A stretch of 64,000 nucleotides of DNA from Gnetum montanum (lineage: Eukaryota; Streptophyta; Gnetopsida; Gnetales; Gnetaceae). Position 1 is the first letter of the stretch. The number at the start of each line of letters is the position of its first letter. The notes below the pieces were generated by a model. It searched no databases and was not told where the DNA came from. It worked only from the letters and a program-made list of their open reading frames with translations. Below, in pieces: positions 36,945-49,000 of this stretch. The DNA lies in the NCBI GenBank assembly GCA_015680685.1, contig MNCI01020980.1:212272-276271 (forward strand), in the 5' to 3' direction. A program made the translations under genes and the position numbers.

Positions 36945-37070
36945 TTAACATCCTGCTGCCTTCAGAAAATTATCAAATGGACTTGCTGCAGGGAGGCGCA
37001 TTGCTTGCCATGGCTCTTGAGGTAATTCTTCTTGATAGCGCTGATGAAATCTCTGCTGTTGTTCATCTTC
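36945..37070 (-). CDS. EFR3: EFR3-like last exon
   Basis: 42 codons ending [16 protein letters not shown] and TAA (36945-36947). Acceptor [21 protein letters not shown] is the conserved extreme C-terminus of the plant family. Confidence 0.93.
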   Translation of the reverse strand, partial: EDEQQQRFHQRYQEELPQEPWQAMRLPAASPFDNFLKAAGC

Positions 37071-40000
37071 CTGCAGGTGTTAAAAGCCAAAAATAGACAT
37101 TAAATATCCATCCAAATACGTTGAATTTACGTGACACTGGGATCAGTGAAGGGTACAAGCAATGTTACCTTGCCCTTATCATTTGTTATATTCTGTGACA
37201 CAGATGATCTGGACTCGTCTTTTCTGGGTAACGTCCAGTAAGCTTCAGAGTTCGTTTCTTGATTTAGCCAGACCGAGAGTTTCTTCCTTGTGCTTGAACC
37301 AAAGGCTTCACATTGCTCAGCCATTGCACTAAAGGAAATTGGTGAGGTTGAAATAGTAGCGCTGGCAACTTGCCCTGCAGCCTCCAAAGCCTAAAAAGCA
37401 AATTTAAATGTTCAAATTCATGCACATGATTTTTTTTTTAAAAAAACAAATTTAAGAGTTTACAAGGAAGTTGTGGGTTTGGTTCCCAAAACCCACATCA
37501 TCAAATTCATCTCTATAAACTTTCTTTTTAAAAGCAAAGCAATAAGAATTCTATGATTCCTTTTTCTTAAATAATTTTTATACTTTTTAATGTCGGGATG
37601 GAGATAGGAATTTAACCAAAGTTCTAGAGGGCCAATTCCATGATTTATTGGAGATGGAACCATTAAAAATAATATTTTTGAAAGGAATTGCAGAGCTTCA
37701 ACACATTGTCAAAATTGTTTAATACTAACTTATCCAGTATGAATCTTCCTTTTCATTAATGAATTATTCTTTTAACTTAAAAAAATCTTATATGTTGGAG
37801 AAATTTTTTAAAAGAGTCTTACTAAAGCAATGACGTAATAATGATAATAACAAAAAACTGTGTTAGCATGCAATTTAATAAACAAGAACATACAGATTCA
37901 AGGAGCTGGCCAACACTTATTATCGGTACAGGAGTTGCTGGAACAGAAACATGGGGAAGAGCTCGAGGAAAATCTGCTCCAGATGTCTCACTAATAAGAT
38001 CTTCATCAATAGATAAGCTCGGTGGTAATACCTTGTTAGAGACAAAATTATAAAATTAAAACATGCAACCGACACTGGAGCTTCACATAAATAAATCACA
38101 TAGAAGATGGAAAATCGATACTGCAAAAAACCAAAAAAAAAAAAAAAAAGATCAATGTTTATAAGCATCCTATGGTTTCAAACCAACCTCATCGAATGAT
38201 AATGATTGCTTAGAAAAGGCCATTTTGAGACTGCTGCCACTTTCAAGCTGAAATTGAGGACCAAAGGAAAATCCATCCACTGGTGAAAATGGGTCTGACA
38301 ATTGGTGGGCAACATCACCAACATCCTCCTGGAATGCATAATAAATAATACATAGGAAGTAGTGAAAATCAACAGTATTTACATATTGCAAATTATGGAA
38401 TTTTACATGCACTTGGAATCACATTCAAAATTTTCTGCTATAAACACACAATGGAATATTCAGCGTGTCTTGAAGTAAAGTTGGCCTGAGAAACTTGTAT
38501 CCATGATCACCAGAGAAAGAGAGAGAGAAGCTCGTAAACGTAATAATAATTATTTTAATCGGTATCTATTGTTAATTACGGGGTCAGTTATAATCCAAAA
38601 CCACATCAATATGCAACAACGATGAAAATAAAGTGAAAATTAAACAAAATATTTACACCTTCCATAAAAAATATTCATGGAACACTAATAATGTAGTATA
38701 CTCACATTGTATGTTGCACAAAGAGTCTGGGAAATACTTTCAATAAGCGTTTCATGTAACTTTTTGACAGCTAACCAATCAGATGAAGGAGACGATAGTC
38801 CAGCATGCTCATCATATCCATATGATTTAGTAGCAAGATGAGGTTTGGCAACAAGCCAAAAATCATCTGAAAGCTCTAAATGGGAATCTGCCTGGAATGG
38901 GGGAGAGACACATTTCAGTAATTGCATAAATTAGCCAAGGCTTTCTTAATTGAAAATTGATTTTTCATTCATGTAGCACGACCTATGCAAAAACAATATC
39001 TCAACGGAATTTCATAGAAAATGACTGTTAGTGTTCTAGCAGCTTAAAATTTCATGTACAGCATAATCTTATTGCCAAGAGTTTTCATGTATGGTATTGT
39101 TTGTATGATGGAGCAAATATCCAGAAGAAACCATATTTCTGGATGTTCTCTATTGTATTCGAAACTCTGCAAGCATGCAAAAAACACCAGAATTATTGAC
39201 ACTCTGGTGTAGAAATCAATTATCCCTGACTAAGAGATCTTGTTAAAACAAAGAGACATATTGTTACCATTCCATACAGCAAAACTTATGGTGAAGCGTT
39301 GAGAATGACATCCGTATATGGGGAGCATGAAGTGAAGTTTTCCTGTTAGGTATGTGAGCACTGTGTTCATTATTGCTTATTGTAAAGAACTCTTGTATAG
39401 TGTAAAAACTGTTTATAAAGTGAAACAAAATAGACTCGGGTGAAGCTTGTTATCAAGACTTGTGACATGCATGCTATACAGGTATTATGTGAAAGGATAG
39501 TGGCTAAAGTGCAACGTTGTCCTATGAATCCGTTTAATTCTCTATCATAGTCACGACACCAAAAGTCCACTCAGAACAATAACAATAACCAATAACTGAA
39601 TTACTTCCAAGGATCTCACTTATTGGTACCCAAAAAAAGGGGAAAAACGTACGATGGTTTCCACTTTGGTAATGCTCCTAATATCACCAATCCCTCAATT
39701 TGGAAAGGGCTTCAATCTATAAAGCATTGGTTTTGTCAGCATGTTTCTTTTCATAATCAGTTATGCCCTATGAAAAGAGTGCATATGTCTCTTTGCTAGT
39801 AAACTGCTTCATGGAAAATTACCCACTGGTCAATATTTTGCACAGAAGAATATTATGGAGGATCCAGGTTGTGTGTTTTGTTCTTTAACTTCAGAAACAG
39901 CTAATCATCTTTTTATAAATTGCCCACTTATTCAGGATATTTGGAAGCATTTCAGGCAAAATGCTAAGAGGTCACCACCTATAACTAATTCTGTGAACGA

Positions 40001-43000
40001 TTTTTTGGTGGCTTGGCAGCAACATCATTTTAGAGGACAAGAAGGAAATGTGTGGACAACACTTCCATGGTTTATTTGGTTTGTGATTTGGCAAGAACAA
40101 AATTTTAGAGTTTTTCAATAGCGGTCAAGAAGCCCAACATGAGTGTGGATTGCTGCTTTGCCTCTTTGGAGGGATGCTGCATGATTTCAAAGAAAATATA
40201 ATTAGAACAATGATGCTGGGATGCTGCATGATTTCAAAGAAAATATAATTAGAACAATGATGCTGGGATGCTGCATGATTTCAAAGAAAATATAATTAGA
40301 ACAATGATGCTGGGATGCTGCATGATTTCAAAGAAAATATAATTAGAACAATGATGCTGTTTAGTTATATAAGTATTATGGATGACTGTTTTATGTTTGT
40401 TTGTTTGAGATCAGTCCTTTATTGGTATTTTCTTTTCATGACCCAGCCACTATAGATCCGGGAATAAGAAATTTGGTGGTAAAAATATATGGTACATTCA
40501 GTACGGTGCAAAGAAAGATGATTACAATGATTCTAAGAAGATAGAAAAAATAAAGATCATAGAACACTAGGAATTGTAAAGAGGGTCCCATGGGACATAA
40601 GACAACATGGATTAAAAGTGTGTATTATTTTAATAGATAAAGGCACCAAGATGAAGATGATGAAAAGTCTACAATTATTCCACACAAAATAGAAGATCAT
40701 GGATTGAACATGCTAAATAGCAACTCACACGGAAGATTGGAGGATCAAGAAACCTAGAGCTCAGTATTTTAAATCCTCAAATATTAATCTCTAGTAAAAG
40801 ACATGTCTCAAGAAGATCAAAAAACCAGAAGAATTTTGCCACAAGGTTGGAGTCTATATTTATTCAACAATATCAAGAATCAACAAAAAACCAAGGAAAG
40901 CAAAGCTCCAATCCCTGACCATAATCTCATACTGTATTTTCTTGCAACTTTCACTCAACTAAAAACTTTGTTCTTTCCATAACTTAGAATTCCTCATCTT
41001 CAAAATAATGCATGTTAGCACTTATCAGAATGGCTCCTCCTCACTTCCTCTCAATAGTTATAGTACAAGATTCCTCAATAGTTAGTATGACGACTCTTCC
41101 TCATCTTATAGCTTTTGCAAAATACTACACCATTAATCAAAATTAGTCAATAGGACATTCCTGAGAAATGTCAGAAATCACTCTATTATTTGCATTGTTT
41201 CAGGTCAAATGTCTCTAACAAGGGTTAGATGTCTCATATAGATAAGGTTGGATATCATTGATAGGAAGGTTGGACATCCCTATTGCACTTTATGGAGAAA
41301 TAAGAGGTATGTCCACATCAATGATGCTGTTTGAGCTTGTTATAATTGGGAATGTCTGGTTTTGTTGTCAGTCAAGATACCAATGTACTGTTCCCAGTAT
41401 TTATTTCTCCAATTCAGATACCAATTAACCTCCATGCATTTAAACATGGACAAAGATTATCATATATTTGATTGTTACGAAAATATCGATAGAAGTACAT
41501 ACCATATTGGACGTAAGCATTCTCTTAGATAAATCAACTACCTCTGGAACATTGTATATCCTAGCTGCAGTTGCAAGCATAGCAGTTGACAACGTAAACA
41601 AAGATTTCCGCCTGTGGAGAGGCAGTTGACCTGTTCAATGGTAGTGAATTTGAAATGAAACTCGCATTCAAACATTAGAAAGAAAAACACTTTCCATCAA
41701 TTGGCATTGCTTAGCTCGGTTAGCTGAAATGATCAATGCAAAGGTAAACAAGACAACAGTGCATTTCAACTGTACAGCTACAACTTTAAACCTATGCGAG
41801 AGGACAAAATGTGACATGTATGCATACCATTGGCATACACTTCATTAGTATAGCTATCACATAGCATTAGTAAAACAGGGATTTCTACTTCCAAACAAAA
41901 ATAATCATGGAATGTTGTAAAAATGATTATATTTGTTGGGATAGTAAACCATAAAAGGCAGAAGGCCAGTAATGAGCAATCACAATTTCATACATTATTT
42001 ACAACCTAAAACAAATACTATAAACATAGAGTTACATGGGCGAACACAATGTTGATACACACAATTATAAATAACCTGCACCATGGTCAACATGCTCAAA
42101 ACTCTATCCCCACGCAGCTCCGGACAATGACAGCATCCAGTTTCAGCCAAATTTTGAAAACTGTCGTGAATACACAATCAGACTTAGACCTCTTAATTAA
42201 GACATGATTATCTTAAGTAAATAAGAATCGCACTTCAGATGGTTCCGGCATTCAAGTTCACAAATGCTGGTTTAAACTGGAATCACAGTTCCAATGGAAT
42301 CGCAAGTCCAAAGCATTCCATTCCAGTGATTCAGTATTTCTGAGCAACTCTGGTTTGTAACTAGCTGCAATTGTGTGTCAGGATTCCTATTTAACATAGG
42401 AACAGGAGTCCTACTACGCCTAAGCCTAAGGTACGTACAAAGGTTTCCATCCAAATACGTGACCTACTAATCCTTCCTATTTAACATACAAACATGAGAC
42501 CTGTCATAGATTGTTAAATCCAGAGATTTAGCCAACAATAGAGACATCTCTATCCCATAACCTCGTTGAGGTGCAGTAAAGTCCAGTTACACTCAAAATT
42601 TCAGTACAATAACTTTCTACATACACAACTTACATGGAACCCAATGCTAGCTCAGAACAATTAAAACAAATCACACGTTACTTTCCTGACACTTACTGCA
42701 AATAGACAAATGGCTACTTGGAGCCAACCATCTTATGAACAACTAATTATTCAAGCATACAAAAGAAGCGACAAAACATCCTGCTACGATGATCTTAGAG
42801 TCTCTTCTTGTCTTAAAGTACATTTCCTTTTATTTTGTTCTTCTAAATTTAGTCGTAATTTTTAAAATGGATTTGTCTTGAAATGATGACCTGTCACCTA
42901 ACAATTCCCACACATCATAACCTTCAATTACATAACACCATTTTTATTCCATCTAAATTTTCTATTATTTTCCCTTGATTTTGAACCACATCAACACAGA

Positions 43001-46000
43001 TTGAAACGATAACCTAACGATCTGAAGCAATTATTGTCACTTTTCCCATCGAATTTGAGAAAATATTTCAAACTATTTAAAATTTCCTATGAACCAATTA
43101 ATTCTAGAAAAAATAAAACCATCTTTATCATCAGTTTTTCCAAAGTATAACCACAATCTTTATGATGAAAATGAAACATGAAATTTTTCGGTCATTACTT
43201 TCTAGCGGAATTGAAAATGAAAAATTTCAATCAGCAGTTTCATGTCTGCAAACTACCATTTAATGGGAGGGAAAATCTTACCACCGAAGTCAAGGGAAAG
43301 AGCTCTCAGAGACAAAGCAAGTTGAAAAACTCGAACAGCTATTGTTTGGTTCTGTACACAGAAAGTAACTATAAGTATAACATAAAAATATTTTGAACTA
43401 GATATTCTAGTTTACTGCAAATCCATTGCAAAGTTAGGCAATTAAATATGTAAACAAAGTTCAAATTTTGTTGAAATTACAACTTCTCTAATGCAATTTT
43501 ATACAAATACAAGCATTTTGCATCTACTCTAACACAATTTCAGAAAACTGAGTGCTGATATAAAAGACCTCATATTGTACAATAATTCCTTATCAATTCC
43601 TACATTTGACTGCTGTAGATGGGAGGAGGCAGAGAGGGAGTGCGAACGGGAGAGGGAGCAGGCATGGGAGTGGGTGGGTCTGTTGGCGTAGGAGGCAGCA
43701 GTTCGGCTAGCAACATCAAGGGATCATTTGGGAGCAGGCTGGTGGGCAATGCTGGTGAGGGTGAGTCAGCGGCAAGTGGCACCAGGCCTAGCTTGGGGTT
43801 GTGGGATGATGCTGAGACCCAAGGTTTCTTTGGGGCCTCGGCGAGGATTGATGGATGCTTGTGACTGGAGATTCCCCATGTGCTGTCAGAGGGTTTAAAC
43901 ATGGTGGAGCAGAGTGTTATAGGATGTTTTGTTTTGAGTGGGCTGAGGCCCAAACTGAAGCTTGTTGAGAAATGGGTCATTGCTACCTAGGGTCTCAACA
44001 ACATCAGGGTGCGAAGTTTAATGGAGGAGCACATCCTCTTCGTTTTTCACAGCGTGCAAGATAGAGATCACATTTTATTGGGGGGTTCTTGGTTTTTCGG
44101 TGCACAAGGATTGGCTTTCACACTGTGGAGGCCAAGTGCGCACTAGGACCAAGATCTATTCTCACAGGCTCTGGTTTGGATCCATGCTTCCAAGATCCCA
44201 TGGGAACTCTAGACACCAGCCTTTATCAAGTTATTGGCTGTGTTTTTCAGGTAGTTCATCGCTCTGGATAAGTTTACCATGACGATGGAATGGATGGGCT
44301 TTGCCTGTTTCTGTGTTTGGCGGTCCCTATCGCCTATGGACCTTCTTAGGGAAGTGGTCTTGGCCCTCCCTTTTGGGGAGCAGATTGCAGTTGAGTATGA
44401 GAATTTGCTAATGGGGAGCACTATGCTTGATTCCATGGGAGAGCCCTATCAATTTTGTGGTAAGCTAGGCCATAAAACAAAAGCTTGTAGGGCAAAGGCG
44501 AATGTAGGTGACATGGGAGGCTAGAAGCAAGTGAAAAGGAGGGGGTGGGCAATGCCTTGGGTGTGGCTTGTATGGCCAAATAAGCCTAGACGCCTCTCAC
44601 AGTCACCTACGAAGGTTACGACACTAACTACAGTAATAGTGATGTCGAAGGTGGTTGGTTTAGACAAGGTGGACCAGCATCTAGGAAAGATGGCCAATGT
44701 GCTGATCAGCTTAGGCTCTAAGGATGGTTTTGCCACACCTTTGGAGCCATTTCAATAGGGTAAGGAGCTCCCCACTCCCACCCCTGCAACCCNAGACCTA
44801 GCATGGGGGAGATCCCAAGGTCTAATGATGGTAGTGGCGATGGGTTTAAGGTCTCAACAAAGACCGGGAAGGTCGGCCGACCATCCACACCATTGGTGTG
44901 CAATCGACAAATCTAGTTGGAAATCAATTTAGGCATATAGACAACCCTCAAAGAGGTCTACCGAAAATGTTCGACCAATTGACCATGAAGATTATGACAT
45001 GGAATTGTAAGGGGCAAGGCACCCCCTATAAATGACATGCCCTTAAGGAGACTGTGCACAGGGATAAATGCGGTGCTGTGTGCTTACAAGAAACAAAGCT
45101 ACAAGAATGGGAATTTGGACTTTTGCAATAGGATGGTTGATATGTCAAGCAAGTAGCTTGCCAACGATAGGCCAGTGGCTTAGCTGTGATGTCTAGGCTG
45201 AATTTCCACCTGCTGGATGCTTCAATTGGAGCATTACCATTCGCTTACCATCTCCTAGGCTCTACCTCCCTAACTTCTATGGGAAGCAGGAGTGGGAGAA
45301 ACACCTCAACAAGTTAAAGAGAGCTGCCATGTTAATACGTGATAGGCAACATTGGATGGTTGTGGGGGACTTTAATCAACACCTACATGCTTAGGAGAAG
45401 AGGGGGGATGATTGCACCACATCACCAAGTGCTGAACAATTCTTGTAATACTTGCACCAGTATGATCTAATGGATTTGGAGATTGCCAAATGTCATTATA
45501 CGTGGAGTAACCATTAGAAAGGTAGCACCAAAGTGATGTTGAGGATTGACCAGGTTTGGTTGGGGGCTTTCATCTTGCTAAGGTAGGAGGTGCAAGTTGT
45601 AGGGATAGAATGGCAAACCTCAGATCACAAGTCGTTGATTTGTCAGGTTGGGAAGGAGCCGTACCCTCAGGTGTCATGCTTTTGCTTCGAGAGAACTTGG
45701 CTCATGAAACCATGGCTACAGCCATTGGTTACTACAATTTGGGAACATTGTCCTTCAACCAGGGATCCACATGAATTCCTCACCAATGGGCTTAACCTCC
45801 TAAAGAAAGAAATTTGCTTGTGCTAGTAGGAGGAGAAATATACTTTCCAATTGCATCGTGAAATGCTAGAGTAGTAGCTCCTGTGTGTTCAGGCCAAGCA
45901 AGAGATAGGGGAATCTTTAGCTCAGGAAGAGCATGATGTCCTTATCGTACTCCAACAGCTAGATAAGGAAGAATCACAGTACTAGAGGCAACGCTCGAGG

Positions 46001-49000
46001 AACAAATGGCTGAAGGATGAAGATTAGCCGATGAGTTTCTTTGTAGTGGCTCAAGCTAATTGCCTAGCAAAGACGGTGCTGAGCTTGGTTAGACAAGGAC
46101 AAGTGTTGGAGCAAACCCTAGAGATTGGGCAAGAATTCCACTCTTATTGGGCAAACATCTGGTGGTGGTGGGAGAGGGAGCCGTTATTAGTGCTGGTGCG
46201 GAAGGTTCTCGCTGCAGAGGATAACTAGAAATTACTGGAGCCTTTCTCGTGGCAGGAACTGAAGCAAGCTATGGGGGATCTTAAGCTAGGCAGAGCCCTT
46301 GGACCTAATGGGTGGCCCAATGAATATTTCTGAGAATCCGCAAATGTGTTAGGGGAAAATATATTGGATGCCTTCAACATCATGCTTAGATGGAGACAAA
46401 TTCGTCAAAAATCAACTACTCACGGATCATACTTATTCCTAAGTGCCTAACAGTCTGAGCCATCGCACTATCGGCCTATCGGAGTGTGCAATACGCTCCT
46501 CTACCTTTTTACTAAGATGTGTGTCAGCAAGATGGCTCCTTTGATGCTAAGACTTGTGTGTAATATTCAGGCAGGGTTTGTGAAGGATCAGCTCCTACAA
46601 AATTAGGTCAATTTACTTCAGGAAATCCTTCACTCCCTTAGATCGACACAGTTCGCAGGGTTGTGTTTTAAACTTGACATTATGAAAGCTTATGACACTA
46701 TTTCCTGGTATGCTTTGCAAGACATTATGGTGGGTAAAGGTTTCAACAACTTTGTTAATTTGTGCCTTCACTTACAATCATTTTCAGCCTATTCCATCGA
46801 TCTTGAGGGGGTGCTTTGGGGTTTTTCCTCACCAAGGCAGGGATTGAGGCAAGGAGACCCTTTATCCTCGTACTTGTTCATTCTTGTGATGGAAATTTTA
46901 CAAAATTATTGCAAAGTTGAAGGGGTGTGGGGCTTGCATATTAATGGAGTTGAGTGCTTGGCTGAATATTATGTGGATGATACTATCCTCTTTACCCCTG
47001 CTTCCATCTGACATGCCAAGGCGATGGATAGGGCCTTAATGCATTTGGCTAGGGAGGTGGGTCTAGAGGTGAATAGAGCCAAATCTGCACTTTACTTGAC
47101 TCGCACAAACGTGAGAGTGAAGGCTAGGATCACGTAGATACTGGGGGTTCTGCCAAGGATTGAGCAAGATACTTACCTTGGTTTCCCCATGTTTGGTTGG
47201 AATTGTTGGTAGGCATGGATCAAATTGCTCCAGTGGATGCAATAGCAGATTGGGCATTGGACCACCCGCTTCCTGACAAGAAATGGTAGAATCCTTCTCA
47301 CCACAATTGTGTTGTCACCTATTGCTCGTTTCACTGCATCTATTGCCACTCCTTCCCTTGATATTGGGAACAAAGTGGACCAATGGATTCAAAATTTCAT
47401 ATGGTCTGGGGGGAAAGGAGGGCAATGTTTGCACTTAGTTGCTTGGGATATTGTAGCACAACCCAAGGAAGTAGGAGGGATGGGAATTTTAAAATTCTCA
47501 AACCTCGTGATGGTGGGCCAACAACAATTATTGCACAAACTATCACAGATCAATTCAACTGAGGTGATGTGGGTCCACATTATGAGACAAATACTAGTAG
47601 TGGACTATGATGCCTCATGATTCGATTCTTTGGCATGCCATTTGCTACCATGCACTCTAGATGGCTCAAGTTGGTTTGAGTACAGTACAACCGCACATGA
47701 TTATTAAATATCAGTATCCGACAGTCCCTGAGTGGCTGTTAGTTTGGAGGGGGTGCCTACTGGAAAAGATCAAAGCCTTCTTATGGTTAATAAACCATGC
47801 ACCCATTCCAATGCACGTCGAGCTATGACCAAGGGGCTTAAGGATTGAGGACACATGTCCTTCATGCACTCAAAGGAGGGAAACATGGCACCATTTTATG
47901 TCTAAGTGCCCTTTTAGCTGGGTGACGCGAAGGGCAGCTATTATCATGATGCCTGCAACTTTAAATGGTGACTACAGACTAGGGCTGGAGGTGCACATTG
48001 AAGAACGTCGTACGTGGGAGGTGAAGTAGGCTGCTAGGGAGGAGTTTTCCAGCAACAGTTGGATGCCATGCAACACCAACACTGGGAAGCAATGGATGAG
48101 CTCCGTCAGTAGCATGTTGCAACGGAGGTGGCAACAAAGGCAACCCTCGAAGACCAGCTCCAAAAGGAGCTTAGGGAAGAATTTCAACAGAACGAGTTGC
48201 AGCAGAAGGCACTAGAGCAGGAAGCAAAGGAACAAAGAGCAAGCGAGCACTGGGAGGACGAAGTAGCAGCAACAGCTGAAGTGGGCCCATGAGCAAAACA
48301 CTATAGCTTGGCTAAGGGAAGGAAAATGCCCTTATGCATGCATGCAAATTAACCACCATGTGACTTGGCAGGAGCTACACTGGCATATTTGGTTGGCTTC
48401 TACAAAATTACACCTTGATGGGTTTGGGTCAATTGCTACACAAGCTAGAAAGGCAGAAGCCTTCAAAATCTTCCAACAAGCAGCTACCTTCGTTGATACA
48501 CAAGAACATCATGCGCAGCTAGATATGTTGCACATCCAATTAAGGCCTAACTGTAAGTGTGGGCATTTTCTTTGACACCTTTTGGTGGGGGGGTGGTGCG
48601 TGGCTAGGGGTGGCGGCTGTTGCAGCGGTCCTGCTGTGTTTTGGTTTGTTTCCTTTCTGTCTGTCCATTTTTTGTTTATGGTTGGGCTGGTCGAGAAGTC
48701 TGGGCTAGTGGAAGGGGTTTCTGTGGTTGCATCTGTTTGTTTTTGGTAGGTCCAGGGGACCTGTTTTTGTATCACTATGGTTCAGTTTTTGAGATGCTCT
48801 GTGCCCGTGGGGCATGTTGAAAGGTTTGTTTGGGGTGGGCCAGAACCCCAGTTTTTAGATCCATAAGGTGTTGTGGGGGTCTACCCCCTACTGTCCTTTT
48901 CCGTACTGTACATTGCTTTTCTTGTTAATATAATCCCAAAATTTTCTCAAAAAAAATTCCTACATTTACTAACCCATTAGGGTATGTGGATGATTTGATG

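Larger units (their letters stand above)
38892..41502 (-). other. 2.6-kb EFR3-like intron with a LINE scrap and 47-bp repeat
   Basis: Outside the zf-RVT remnant and the 4 x 47-bp array, both listed separately, this intron is AT-rich without recognised features. 40400-41480 holds nothing I can name. Confidence 0.6.
43608..48954 (+). mobile_element. Near full-length L1-type LINE (5.35 kb), opposite to the host gene
   Basis: Bounded by a 13-bp target duplication and a short A-rich tail after TTAATATAATCCC, the usual plant L1 3' end. Order: Gly-rich 5' ORF, DUF4283-like segment and zinc knuckle, endonuclease, reverse transcriptase, zf-RVT, then a Gln/Glu-rich extension. Many stops and frameshifts make it inactive. 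One N at 44793. It occupies most of the 6.1-kb EFR3-like intron 43352-49485. Confidence 0.92.

Noticed and set aside
40171-40358. CRISPR-like regular repeats
   Set aside because: Units are contiguous with no spacers, in a plant intron; ordinary tandem repeat.
43600-43980. 126-codon Pro/Ser-rich minus-strand ORF
   Set aside because: Antisense shadow of the Gly-rich LINE ORF1 leader.
44793-44793. Single N inside the LINE as a possible join
   Set aside because: Flanking LINE text is collinear on both sides, so it is an ambiguous base and not an assembly break like 19396 and 19443.
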